The translations under genes and the position numbers were made by a program. Shown in pieces: positions 7,858 to 17,400 of a DNA stretch of 33,179 nucleotides. The DNA is taken from the NCBI GenBank assembly GCA_904420245.1, contig CAJFUL010000059.1, positions 1-33,179 on the forward strand. Direction: 5' to 3'. Position 1 is the stretch's first letter. Each line of letters opens with the position of its first letter. Under the pieces are notes generated by a model that did no database searches, was not told where the DNA came from, and worked only from the letters and a program-made list of their open reading frames with translations. The stretch comes from Candidatus Paralachnospira avium (GTDB lineage Bacteria; Bacillota; Clostridia; Lachnospirales; Lachnospiraceae).

Positions 7858-7887
7858 TTGTACACCCGGGGGAGGTTGTGATATACT
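7858..7887 (+). promoter_or_regulatory. Promoter of the pyrH operon
   Basis: -35 TTGTAC (7858-7863), 18-bp spacer, -10 TATACT (7882-7887), in the only AT-rich DNA before pyrH. The leader to the ATG at 7921 is about 25 bases. Confidence 0.65.
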
Positions 7888-7920
7888 ATAGTCGACTATT
7901 GGAAAGATGAGAGGGAGATT

Positions 7921-8631
7921 ATGGATAAAGCGAGGCGCGTATTTTTGAAGCTTAGCGGCGAGGCTCTGGCCGGGCCGGCGGGCAGAGGATTTGATGAGTC
8001 GGTGGTCCGCGGGGTGGCCGAACAGGTGAAGCCTTCCCTGGAGGAGGGGATCCAGATCGGGATCGTCATCGGCGGAGGCAATTTCTGGAGAGGACGTTCC
8101 GGAGGCGCCATGGATAGGGCCAAGGCCGACCAGATCGGGATGCTGGCCACGGTGATGAACTGCATCTATGTGTCGGAGATCTTCCGTTCCGTGGGGATGG
8201 AGACCGAGATCTTTACGCCCTTTGCCTGCGGGACCATGACGAAGCTGTTTTCCAAGGACGAAGCGGACAGGGCCATGAAAGAGGGAAAGGCTGTGTTCTT
8301 TGCCGGAGGCACGGGACATCCTTATTTCTCCACCGATACGACAGTCGCCCTCTACGCCATCGAGATGGAAGCGGACGTGATCCTCCTGGCCAAGGCCGTG
8401 GACGGAGTTTACGACAGCGATCCCAAGACCAATCCGGCTGCCAGGAAGTACGATACGGTGTCCATCGGCGAGGTGATCGAGAAGAGGCTGGCGGTGGTGG
8501 ATATGACGGCCTCCATCATGTGCATGGAGAACCATATGCCTATGGCGGTGTTCGGGCTGGGAGAGAAGGACGGCATCCGCAATGCCATGAAAGGAACTAT
8601 TACCGGCACCACAGTGACGGTGGATGAATAA
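7921..8631 (+). CDS. pyrH: UMP kinase
   Basis: Phosphorylates UMP to UDP in pyrimidine nucleotide synthesis; the bacterial enzyme is a cytoplasmic hexamer of the amino-acid-kinase fold. 236 residues, the usual length. Visible motifs: phosphate-binding FLKLSGEAL near the N-terminus, [12 protein letters not shown], the [11 protein letters not shown] segment contacting substrate, and [13 protein letters not shown]. The ATG has a GAGGGAG ribosome site. First gene of the operon; frr follows 14 bases later. In B. subtilis and many relatives tsf precedes pyrH; here that neighbour is replaced by terminators, repeat copy 1 and the isomerase-like gene. Confidence 0.98.
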   Translation: MDKARRVFLKLSGEALAGPAGRGFDESVVRGVAEQVKPSLEEGIQIGIVIGGGNFWRGRSGGAMDRAKADQIGMLATVMNCIYVSEIFRSVGMETEIFTPFACGTMTKLFSKDEADRAMKEGKAVFFAGGTGHPYFSTDTTVALYAIEMEADVILLAKAVDGVYDSDPKTNPAARKYDTVSIGEVIEKRLAVVDMTASIMCMENHMPMAVFGLGEKDGIRNAMKGTITGTTVTVDE

Positions 8632-8645
8632 GGGAGGACGTTTAT

Positions 8646-9200
8646 ATGGATGAAAAATTAAAGGTATTTGAGGACAAGATGGAAAAAGCAGTCAGCGTGC
8701 TGAAGAGCGAGTATGCTTCCATCCGTGCCGGACGCGCCAATCCCCATGTGCTGGACCAGCTTACTGTGGATTATTACGGAGTGCCCAGCGGGATCCAGCA
8801 GGTGGCCAATGTCTCTGTGCCGGAGCCCCGGATGCTTTTGATCCAGCCCTGGGAAAAGAGTCTCATCAAGAACATCGAGAAGGCCATCCTGACTTCTGAC
8901 CTGGGGATCAACCCCAGCAACGACGGCAGCGTGATCCGTCTGGTCTTTCCGGAGATGACAGAGGAGCGCAGAAAAGAACTGGCCAAGGACGTGAAGAAAA
9001 AGGGCGACGGCGCCAAGGTGGCGATCCGCAATATCCGCCGGGATGCCAACGATACGGTGAAGAAGCTGCAGAAGGGCGGAGAGATCTCCGAGGACGAGCA
9101 GAAGCAGTATGAAGACAAGATCCAGAAGATGACGGATAAGTACATCGAGAAGGTGGACAAGGAGATCGAGGTCAAGAGCAAAGAGATCATGACCGTATAG
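8646..9200 (+). CDS. frr: Ribosome recycling factor
   Basis: Works with EF-G to split post-termination ribosomes. 184 residues, essentially full family length, with the diagnostic [21 protein letters not shown] segment near the N-terminus, [12 protein letters not shown], and the long charged C-terminal helix ([21 protein letters not shown]) of the three-helix tweezer domain. A GGGAGG site precedes the ATG. Cotranscribed with pyrH. A hairpin with a T-run follows the gene, so expression of uppS onwards may be lowered relative to pyrH-frr. Confidence 0.98.
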   Translation: MDEKLKVFEDKMEKAVSVLKSEYASIRAGRANPHVLDQLTVDYYGVPSGIQQVANVSVPEPRMLLIQPWEKSLIKNIEKAILTSDLGINPSNDGSVIRLVFPEMTEERRKELAKDVKKKGDGAKVAIRNIRRDANDTVKKLQKGGEISEDEQKQYEDKIQKMTDKYIEKVDKEIEVKSKEIMTV

Positions 9201-9220
9201 CAGCGTGATATGAGGGAGAG

Positions 9221-9248
9221 GGGCAGGAAAAAAGAACCTGCCCTTTTT
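9221..9248 (+). terminator. Terminator-like hairpin between frr and uppS
   Basis: GGGCAGG (9221-9227) and CCTGCCC (9237-9243) with an A-rich loop, followed by TTTTT. A second hairpin, CATGGGG (9253-9259) / CCCCATG (9269-9275), follows without a T-run. Together they look like a partial terminator or attenuator inside a conserved operon; I see no convincing new promoter before uppS. Confidence 0.7.
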
Positions 9249-9300
9249 GCTTCATGGGGCTGGAGATCCCCCATGGAGTTTTGTCTGCACAGGAGGGAGT

Positions 9301-10008
9301 ATGGAGGAATGTAAGGTGCCCAGACATGTGGCCATCATCCTGGATGGAAATGGCCGGTGGGCGAATAAAAGAGGCCTTCCCCGGAGCATGGGACACAGGG
9401 AGGGCTGCAAGGCGGTGGAACAGATCGTGGAGGATGCGGCCAGGCTGGGGATCGGCTATCTGACGGTGTATGCTTTTTCCACAGAGAACTGGAAGCGGTC
9501 CGACGAAGAAGTGGGGACCCTTATGCAGCTGTTCCGCTATTATATGAAACGGCTCCTCAAGGTGGCCACCAGGAACAATGTGCGGGTCCTGATGATCGGG
9601 GAGCGGAGCCGCTTCGCTCCGGACATCATAGAGGGCATCGGCCGTCTGGAAGGAGACACCAAGGACAATACGGGGCTGACCTTTACCATCGCCGTCAATT
9701 ACGGAAGCCGGGACGAGATGGTCCGTGCCGTGAGGCGGATGATGGAGGACTGCCGGGATGGAAAGCTGTCTCCGGAAGAAGTGGACGAAGCGGCCGTTTC
9801 CGCTTATCTGGATACCAGGCAGATCCCGGATCCGGATCTTTTGATCCGCACCAGCGGAGAACAGCGGATGTCCAATTTCCTGCTGTGGCAGTCCGCCTAC
9901 ACGGAACTCTACTTCACCGACGTGCTGTGGCCGGATTTTGACAAAGAGGAATTGATAAAAGCCATCGAACAATATAATAAGAGAGAACGAAGGTTTGGAG
10001 GGGTATAG
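9301..10008 (+). CDS. uppS: Isoprenyl transferase (undecaprenyl diphosphate synthase)
   Basis: A cis-prenyltransferase that elongates farnesyl diphosphate with isopentenyl diphosphate to undecaprenyl diphosphate, the lipid carrier for cell-wall building blocks. 235 residues from the ATG at 9301 behind AGGAGGGA; the frame extends upstream without a better start. Conserved regions: HVAIILDGNGRWA (catalytic Asp and diphosphate site), GHREG, YAFSTENWKR, and the C-terminal RTSGEQRMSNFLLWQSAYTEL and WPDF motifs. cdsA starts one base after its stop, so translation is probably coupled. Its substrates derive from the MEP pathway, two enzymes of which (Dxr, IspG) are encoded downstream. Confidence 0.97.
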   Translation: MEECKVPRHVAIILDGNGRWANKRGLPRSMGHREGCKAVEQIVEDAARLGIGYLTVYAFSTENWKRSDEEVGTLMQLFRYYMKRLLKVATRNNVRVLMIGERSRFAPDIIEGIGRLEGDTKDNTGLTFTIAVNYGSRDEMVRAVRRMMEDCRDGKLSPEEVDEAAVSAYLDTRQIPDPDLLIRTSGEQRMSNFLLWQSAYTELYFTDVLWPDFDKEELIKAIEQYNKRERRFGGV

Positions 10009-10009
10009 G

Positions 10010-10855
10010 ATGTTTTGGACGAGGCTTATGAGCGGGATCGTACTGGTGGCGGTGGCCGTTTTTCTTCTGGTGCTGGGAGGAAACGTGCTGGCTGCAGGTC
10101 TTGGCATCATCTCGCTCATTGGGATGTATGAGCTCTACCGGACCGTGGATGCCCATAAGGGCCTTCTCGGAGCGGTGGGCTATCTGGCGGCAGTGGTCTA
10201 CTGGCTGCTCCTGGCTTTTTCCGGGACGCCCCAGACCGATACCATGCCCGTGATCTTTTTTGTGGCGTTTCTGATGGTCCTGATGGCGGTCTATGTCTTT
10301 ACCTTTCCCAAATATCAGGCGGGACAGGTGATGACCGTGTTTTTTGGGCTGATCTATGTGGCGGTCATGCTGTCCTATATCTACAGGACCAGGACCATGG
10401 ACGGGGGAAAGCTTTTGGTCTGGCTGGTATTCTTGAGCTCCTGGGGCTGCGATACCTGCGCGTACTGCGCCGGCATGCTCTTCGGGAAGCATAAGATGGC
10501 GCCGAAGCTGAGCCCGAAGAAGTCCGTGGAGGGCGCCGTGGGCGGAATCCTGGGCGCCGGGATCCTGGGGGCCATCTACGGAGCCGTGTTCCGCGGCGGG
10601 CTCGGGATCTCCCTGGGGAATCCCGTCCTGGACTGCGTGGTGATCTGCATGGTGGGAGCCGTGATCTCCCAGATCGGGGATCTGGCCGCCTCCGCCATCA
10701 AGAGAAACCACGGCGTGAAAGACTATGGGAAGCTGATCCCCGGCCATGGCGGGATCCTGGACCGGTTTGACAGCGTGATTTTTGTGGCTCCCGGGATCTA
10801 CTATACCATCGTCCTCCTGACGGAGGGGCTGCAGGCTCTGCAGAGGTTTTTATGA
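10010..10855 (+). CDS. cdsA: Phosphatidate cytidylyltransferase (CDP-diglyceride synthase)
   Basis: An integral membrane enzyme that makes CDP-diacylglycerol from phosphatidate and CTP, the branch point for phospholipids. 281 residues with about seven or eight hydrophobic helices and the C-terminal family signature: SQIGDLAASAIKRNHGVKD followed by PGHGGILDRFDS. The ATG at 10010 follows a GGAGGGG sequence that lies within the last codons of uppS, a tightly coupled arrangement. An earlier in-frame ATG at 9995 lies inside uppS with no ribosome site. Confidence 0.97.
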   Translation: MFWTRLMSGIVLVAVAVFLLVLGGNVLAAGLGIISLIGMYELYRTVDAHKGLLGAVGYLAAVVYWLLLAFSGTPQTDTMPVIFFVAFLMVLMAVYVFTFPKYQAGQVMTVFFGLIYVAVMLSYIYRTRTMDGGKLLVWLVFLSSWGCDTCAYCAGMLFGKHKMAPKLSPKKSVEGAVGGILGAGILGAIYGAVFRGGLGISLGNPVLDCVVICMVGAVISQIGDLAASAIKRNHGVKDYGKLIPGHGGILDRFDSVIFVAPGIYYTIVLLTEGLQALQRFL

Positions 10856-10885
10856 TAACCACGGAAGAAGGGGGGATACTGTGTA

Positions 10886-12028
10886 ATGAAACGGATTTCA
10901 GTCTTAGGCTCCACCGGTTCCATCGGGACCCAGACTCTGGAAGTGGTCCGGCAGAACCGGGATCTTGAAGTGACGGCTCTGGCGGCCGGGAGCAACGCGG
11001 CCCTTTTGGAGGCCCAGGCCAGGGAGTTTTCTCCCAGGCTGGTGAGCCTCTGGGATGAGGAGGCGGCAAAGGAGCTGGCCGTTCGCCTGGCGGATACGCA
11101 GATCCGGGTCCTGGGAGGCATGGAAGGCCTTCTGGCGGCGGCCACGGAGGAATCTGCCGATGTGCTGGTGACGGCGCTGGTGGGGATGATCGGCATCCGC
11201 CCCACCATGGCGGCCATCGAGGCGGGGAAGGATATTGCCCTGGCCAATAAAGAAACTCTGGTGACGGCGGGACATCTGATCATGCCCCTGGCGGAGAAAT
11301 ACGGAGTGCGGATCCTGCCGGTGGACAGCGAACACAGCGCCATATTCCAGTGTCTCAACGGGGAAGCGGGAAACAAGATCCACAAGATCCTCCTGACCGC
11401 CTCCGGAGGCCCTTTCCGGGGAAAGACCAGAGAAGAAATGCGGGATGTGAAGCTGGAGGATGCCCTCCATCATCCCAACTGGTCCATGGGCCACAAGATC
11501 ACCATCGACTCCTCCACCATGGTCAATAAAGGCCTGGAGGTCATGGAGGCCAGGTGGCTCTTCGGCGTGGAGATGGATCAGGTGCAGGTGGTGATCCAGC
11601 CCCAGAGCATCATCCATTCCATGGTGCAGTTTGAGGACGGGGCCGTCATGGCCCAGATGGGGGTGCCGGATATGAAGCTTCCCATCCAGTACGCCCTCCT
11701 GTATCCCGAGAGACGTCCCATGCCGGGACCGCGGCTGGATTTCTGGAAGCTTCAGGAGATCCGGTTTGAGGAGCCGGATCTTACGAACTTCCCGGGGCTG
11801 GCCCTGGCCTATGAGGCGGGGCGCCGGGGAGGGACCATGCCCACGGTGTTCAATGCGGCCAATGAATGGGCTGTGGCGGCGTTCCTGCGGGGAGAGATCG
11901 GGTATCTGCAGATCACGGATGTGATCGGCGCCGCCATGGCGGCTCACTGTCCGGCGCCGGATCCGGGACTTCCGGAGATCCTGGAAGCGGAGGCGCAGAC
12001 TTATTCCTATATTAAAGACAGGTGGTAG
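10886..12028 (+). CDS. dxr: 1-deoxy-D-xylulose-5-phosphate reductoisomerase
   Basis: Second step of the MEP isoprenoid pathway: converts DXP to 2-C-methyl-D-erythritol 4-phosphate with NADPH. 380 residues, normal length. The NADPH-binding GSTGSIGTQTLEV motif is at the very N-terminus; ALANKETLV, the metal-binding DSEHSAIFQCL (Asp, Glu) and the MVNKGLEVMEA segment supplying the third acidic ligand follow; the C-terminal helical domain contains FNAANEWAVAAFL. The ribosome site is GAAGGGGGGA. The next gene, rseP, starts at or before the dxr stop region, so the two are coupled. Confidence 0.98.
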   Translation: MKRISVLGSTGSIGTQTLEVVRQNRDLEVTALAAGSNAALLEAQAREFSPRLVSLWDEEAAKELAVRLADTQIRVLGGMEGLLAAATEESADVLVTALVGMIGIRPTMAAIEAGKDIALANKETLVTAGHLIMPLAEKYGVRILPVDSEHSAIFQCLNGEAGNKIHKILLTASGGPFRGKTREEMRDVKLEDALHHPNWSMGHKITIDSSTMVNKGLEVMEARWLFGVEMDQVQVVIQPQSIIHSMVQFEDGAVMAQMGVPDMKLPIQYALLYPERRPMPGPRLDFWKLQEIRFEEPDLTNFPGLALAYEAGRRGGTMPTVFNAANEWAVAAFLRGEIGYLQITDVIGAAMAAHCPAPDPGLPEILEAEAQTYSYIKDRW

Positions 12029-12033
12029 AAATT

Positions 12034-13332
12034 ATGTTCTTAAGTATCGTGCTGGCCATTCTCGTATTCAGCCTGCTGGTGGTGTCCCATGAGTTCGGAC
12101 ACTTCCTGCTGGCCAAGAAGAACGGCATTGGCGTTGTGGAGTTTTCCGTGGGCATGGGGCCCCGGCTGCTCAGCAAGGTCAAGGGGGGGACCAGGTATTC
12201 CCTGAAAGCCATCCCATTTGGAGGCTCCTGCCAGATGGTAGGGGAGGACGATGAGGATGAGAGCGAGGATTCTTTCAACAGCAAGTCTCCCTTCGCACGG
12301 TTTGCCGTGGTCGTCGGCGGTCCGATCTTTAATTTTATCCTGGCTTTCGTGATGTCGGTGATCGTCCTCAGCCTGGCCGGGGTCAATGAGCCTGTGGTCT
12401 ACTACATCAATGAGGGCTACGGAGCCGATGAGGCGGGGCTTGAGGAAGGAGACAGGATCAAATCCATCGACGGTCATAAGATCGTCCTGGGGCGGGATAT
12501 CGAGCTGTATTTTCTGAACCATCCCATGGACGGCTCTCCCATCGTCATCGAGTATGAGCGGGACGGGGAGACATATACGACGCAGCTGGATCCCTCCTAT
12601 GAAGCTTATATGACAGGGTTTACCTACTACAGCTCCGACGAGCCGGCCCAGATCACGCAGCTCAATGAGGAACTGGATATGGCCCGCCAGGGAGCCCAGG
12701 TGGGCGACGTCATCACGGCCGTGGACGGGACGCCCATCGGGACGGGAGCAGAGCTGTCGGCCTATTTTGAAAAAAATCCCCTTCAGGAGAACACGCCCGT
12801 GACGTTTACCCTGGAACGGGACGGAGCGGCCTTTGACCTGACGGTGACGCCGGTCAAATATACGGCCAATACCCTGGGGATGGAGGCTTACAGCTACCGG
12901 AATAAGGACGCGGGAGCGCTTTCCGTCATCCGGAACAGCTTCTCCGAGGTCCGTTACTGGATGAGCTATACTTTTACCACCCTGAAAATGCTCTTTACCG
13001 GCCAGGCAGGCGTGGATGATCTGTCCGGGCCTGTGGGGATCGTCAACATGGTGGGGCAGGTGGTGGAGCAGAGCCGTTCCGACGGAGCTCTCTATGTATT
13101 TTTGAACTTACTGAATTTCAGCATCCTATTGAGTGTCAATCTGGGAGTCTTGAACCTTCTGCCGATCCCGGCTCTGGACGGAGGCCGCCTGGTCTTCATC
13201 CTGATCGAGATCATCCGGGGAAAGCCTGTTCCCAGGGAGAAGGAGGGGATGGTCCACGCGGTGGGGATCCTCCTTTTGATGGCGCTCATGGTATTTGTCC
13301 TGTTTAACGATGTGATGCGCATCGTCGGATAG
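12034..13332 (+). CDS. rseP: Site-2 (RIP) metalloprotease RseP/RasP
   Basis: An intramembrane zinc protease that cuts membrane-anchored substrates such as anti-sigma factors and leftover signal peptides. 432 residues. The zinc motif HEFGH is at residues 19-23 in the first membrane helix; the third ligand region is NLLPIPALDGGRL near the C-terminus. Two PDZ-like domains lie between (around the GLEEGDRIKSIDG and AQVGDVITAVDGTPI motifs); several homologues have only one. The ATG at 12034 behind AGGTGG is preferred; an in-frame GTG at 12022 overlaps the end of dxr. The acidic EDDEDESEDSFNS loop follows the first membrane domain. Confidence 0.95.
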   Translation: MFLSIVLAILVFSLLVVSHEFGHFLLAKKNGIGVVEFSVGMGPRLLSKVKGGTRYSLKAIPFGGSCQMVGEDDEDESEDSFNSKSPFARFAVVVGGPIFNFILAFVMSVIVLSLAGVNEPVVYYINEGYGADEAGLEEGDRIKSIDGHKIVLGRDIELYFLNHPMDGSPIVIEYERDGETYTTQLDPSYEAYMTGFTYYSSDEPAQITQLNEELDMARQGAQVGDVITAVDGTPIGTGAELSAYFEKNPLQENTPVTFTLERDGAAFDLTVTPVKYTANTLGMEAYSYRNKDAGALSVIRNSFSEVRYWMSYTFTTLKMLFTGQAGVDDLSGPVGIVNMVGQVVEQSRSDGALYVFLNLLNFSILLSVNLGVLNLLPIPALDGGRLVFILIEIIRGKPVPREKEGMVHAVGILLLMALMVFVLFNDVMRIVG

Positions 13333-13345
13333 AGGAGGAGAGACA

Positions 13346-14410
13346 ATGGCTTATCGGGAGCATACGAAGCGGATACGGATCGGAGACCGGGTCATCGGAG
13401 GGGGGAGTCCCATCCTGATCCAGTCCATGACCAATACCAGGACCGAGGACGCAGCGGCTACGGCGGCCCAGATCCTCCGGCTGGAGGAGGCCGGCTGCGA
13501 CATCGTCCGCTGCACGGTCCCAACCATGGAGGCGGCCAAGGCTCTGAAAGAGATCAAGAAACAGATCCATATCCCTCTGGTGGCGGATATCCACTTTGAT
13601 TACCGGATGGCCATTGGGGCCATCGAGAACGGAGCGGACAAGATCCGCATCAATCCCGGCAACATCGGCAGCGACGAGCGGGTCCGGGCGGTGGTGAAGG
13701 CTGCCGCGGAACGGGACGTCCCCATCCGGGTCGGCGTCAACAGCGGTTCCCTGGAAAAGGATCTGGTGGAAAAATACGGCGGCGTCACGGCGGAGGGCCT
13801 GGTGGAAAGCGCCCTTAAGCAGGTGCGCTACATTGAAGATATGGGATATGACAACCTGGTGGTCAGCATCAAGTCTTCCAATGTGCCCATGTGCGTGGAA
13901 GCCCACAAGCGGATGGCGGAGCAGTGTCCCTATCCCCTCCATGTGGGGATCACGGAAGCGGGTACGGTGTTTTCCGGAAATATCAAATCTGCCGTGGGAC
14001 TGGGTATCATCCTCTATCTGGGCATCGGCGATACCATCCGCGTATCTCTCACTGGGGATCCGGTGGAGGAGATCAAATCGGCCAAGCATATCCTGCGGGA
14101 TCTGGGTCTGCGGAAGGGCGGCATAGAGGTGATCTCCTGCCCCACCTGCGGACGGACCAGGATCGATCTGATCCGGCTGGCCGGACAGGTGGAGACCATG
14201 GTTTCCGGCATGGACCATCTGGATCTGAAGGTGGCGGTCATGGGCTGCGTGGTCAATGGACCGGGCGAGGCCAAAGAGGCCGACATCGGCATTGCGGGAG
14301 GCATCGGAGAAGGCCTGCTCATCAAGAAGGGGCAGGTGGTGCGGAAGGTGCCGGAGGAAGAGCTCCTGGATGTGCTGCGGGAGGAGCTGCTTCACTGGGA
14401 GGAACAGTAG
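13346..14410 (+). CDS. ispG: 4-hydroxy-3-methylbut-2-enyl diphosphate synthase (flavodoxin/ferredoxin)
   Basis: Penultimate MEP-pathway enzyme (GcpE): reductive ring-opening of MEcPP to HMBPP using a [4Fe-4S] cluster. 354 residues. The TIM barrel starts with PILIQSMTNTRTED and includes DIHFDYRMA and KIRINPGNIG; the cluster ligands are Cys265, Cys268 (SCPTCGRT) and Cys301 (MGCVVNGPGEA), with Glu308 as the usual fourth ligand. The electron donor is presumably ferredoxin or flavodoxin, as expected in an organism with NifJ. It occupies the slot between rseP and polC where B. subtilis has proS. polC starts three bases after its stop. Confidence 0.98.
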   Translation: MAYREHTKRIRIGDRVIGGGSPILIQSMTNTRTEDAAATAAQILRLEEAGCDIVRCTVPTMEAAKALKEIKKQIHIPLVADIHFDYRMAIGAIENGADKIRINPGNIGSDERVRAVVKAAAERDVPIRVGVNSGSLEKDLVEKYGGVTAEGLVESALKQVRYIEDMGYDNLVVSIKSSNVPMCVEAHKRMAEQCPYPLHVGITEAGTVFSGNIKSAVGLGIILYLGIGDTIRVSLTGDPVEEIKSAKHILRDLGLRKGGIEVISCPTCGRTRIDLIRLAGQVETMVSGMDHLDLKVAVMGCVVNGPGEAKEADIGIAGGIGEGLLIKKGQVVRKVPEEELLDVLREELLHWEEQ

Positions 14411-14413
14411 AGC

Positions 14414-17400
14414 ATGGAGAAAAAATTCTGTGAAGTCGTGCCGGGGCTTACGGTTTCCGATGAGCTGCGGGATCTTTTGGAAATGGTCTTCGTGGAGAAA
14501 GTCACGGCGAAAAAGGACAGGAGCGAGATCCGCATTTATATCGTCTCCGACAGGCTGATCCATAAGCGGAATATCTATATGCTGGAGGGGGCCGTCAAGA
14601 AGCAGCTGTTCCGGGATTACCAGACTTCCATACATATCCAGGAGCGGTACCGCCTCTCGGCCCAGTATACGCCGGAGAAGCTGATGGAGGCCTACCGGGA
14701 CAGTCTGCTCTTGGAGCTCAAGACTTACAGCCTCATCGAGTACAATATATTCCGAAAGGCCAAATGGGAATTTCCGGAGCCGGGGATCCTGGCGCTGACG
14801 GTGGAAGACGACCTGGTGACCAAGAGCAGGACGGACGAGCTGAAGCGGGTCCTGGAAAAGGTCTTCAATGAACGGTGCGGCTTCCATATCGAGGTGCGCT
14901 ATCTCTACAGCCAGTGCCGGAGCCGGGAGCGGGAGGAAGAGAAGGAGCAGGCGATCCGGAAGCGGGCGGCCCAGGCGGCGGAACGGGCGGCTTTATCTGC
15001 CAGAACGCCGGAAAAGACGGAAGAGAAGAGTCTGAACCGGGGCGCCTACAGGAAGAACAGCCATTACAGCAGGAAGGTCAAGGTCCACCACGACGATGTG
15101 CTCTATGGATACGATTTTGACGACGGCGAGGAGACGCCTTTAGACCAGATCATCGGGGAGATCGGAGAGACGGTGGTCTGCGGGAAGGTGATCCGGAAGG
15201 AAGAAAAGCCGTTGAAGAGCGGGAAGACCATCATGATCTTTGACGTGACGGATTTTACCGATACCATCACGGTCAAGATGTTCATAAAACCGGAGCTTCT
15301 GGAAGAGGTGCAGGGTTTTCTGAAGGTGGGAGCCTTCCTCAAGATCAAAGGCGTCACCAACATCGACAAGTTTGACGGAGAGCTGACCATTGGCTCTGTC
15401 ACCGGGATCCGCCGGGCGGCGGATTTTACCTCCAAGCGTCAGGACAACAGCGAGGTGAAGCGGGTGGAGCTGCACTGCCACACCAAGATGAGCGATATGG
15501 ACGGCGTCTCCGATGTAAAGGACATCATAAAGCGGGCCAGGGAGTGGGACATGAAAGCCATCGCCATCACCGATCACGGCTGCGTACAGGCTTTTCCCGA
15601 AGCCTTTCACACCTTTCCCTATCCGCAGTTTGAGACCATAAAGACAGAACCCTTCAAGGTGATCTACGGCCTGGAGGGATATTTGGTGGACGATCTCAAG
15701 GAGGTGGTGGTCCGGTCGGGGAACCAGTCCCTGATGGACACTTATGTGGTCTTTGACATCGAGACCACAGGGCTTTCGGCTGCCAAGAACAAGATCATCG
15801 AGATCGGCGCGGTGAAAGTGCAGGGAGGGGAGATCACGGACCGTTTTTCCGCTTTTGTGGATCCTCAGACGCCCATTCCCTTTGAGATCGAAAAACTCAC
15901 GGGCATAAACGACGGGATGGTGATGGGAGAGGATCCCATCGAGGCCGCGCTGCCCCGGTTCCTGGAATTCTGCCAGGGGGCCGTGATGGTGGCCCACAAC
16001 GCCTCTTTCGATATGAGCTTTATCGAGCACAACGCCGCTCTTCTGGGCCGGGATTTTAAGCCCACCGTGGTGGATACGGTGGCTCTGGCCAGGATCCTGC
16101 TGCCGGAGCTTAAGCGGTTCAAGCTGGATACGGTGGCCAAGGCCCTGGGCGTTTCCCTGGAAAACCACCACCGGGCCGTGGACGATGCGGAGGCGACGGC
16201 CCATATCTTTACGGCGTTCATCGAGAGGCTCTTGAAAAAACAGGCGGATACTCTGGACAAGGTCAATGAGCTGGGGAGCATGTCGGTGGAAAACATCCGG
16301 AAGCTGCCCACCTACCATGTGATCATCCTGGCCAGGAACGAGGTGGGGCGGGTCAACCTCTACCGCCTGGTCTCCATGTCCCATTTGACGTATTTTGCCA
16401 GGAGGCCCAGGATCCCCAAGAGCCAGCTGGCCAAGTACAGGGAGGGGCTCATCATCGGATCGGCCTGCGAGGCGGGGGAGCTGTTCCAGGCAGTCCTTTC
16501 CGGCGCGCCGGACGAGGAGCTGGAAAGGCTGGTGAAGTTCTATGACTATCTGGAGATCCAGCCCACCGGAAACAACGCGTTTATGCTGCGGGAAGGAAAG
16601 CACGGCATCGAGAGCGAGGAGGATCTGAGGAACTTAAACAGAAAGATCGTGGAGCTGGGAGACCATTTCGGAAAGCCTGTGGTGGCCACCTGCGACGTTC
16701 ATTTCCTGAATCCGGAGGATGAAGTCTACCGGAGGATCATCATGGCGGGGCAGGGATTTGACGACTGCGACAACCAGGCGCCCCTGTATCTGCGGACGAC
16801 GGAGGAGATGCTGAAGGAGTTTGACTATCTTCCGGCGGAAAAAGCTTATGAGGTGGTGGTGGAGAACAGCAACCGGATCGCGGATCTGTGCGAGCCCATC
16901 GCCCCGGTGCGGCCGGATAAGTGTCCTCCCGTCATCGAGAATTCCGACGTGGAGCTCCGGACCATGTGCTATGAGAAGGCCAGGTCCATTTACGGAGAAC
17001 AGCTTCCGGAGGTGGTGGAGACCAGACTGGAAAAGGAGCTCCATTCCATCATCACCAACGGCTTCGCCGTCATGTACATCATCGCCCAGAAGCTGGTGAA
17101 GAAGTCCAATGACGACGGGTATCTGGTGGGCTCCAGAGGATCCGTGGGCTCTTCCTTCGTGGCCACCATGTCGGGGATCACGGAGGTGAATCCGCTGCCG
17201 CCCCATTATTACTGCCCGAAATGCCATTACAGTGATTTTGATTCGGAGGACGTGAAGAAGTACAGCGGCGGCGCGGGCTGCGATATGCCGGACAGGACTT
17301 GTCCCGTCTGCGGCGCGCCCCTTAAGAAGGACGGATTCGATATTCCTTTTGAGACCTTCCTGGGGTTCAAGGGAGACAAGGAGCCGGATATCGACCTGAA

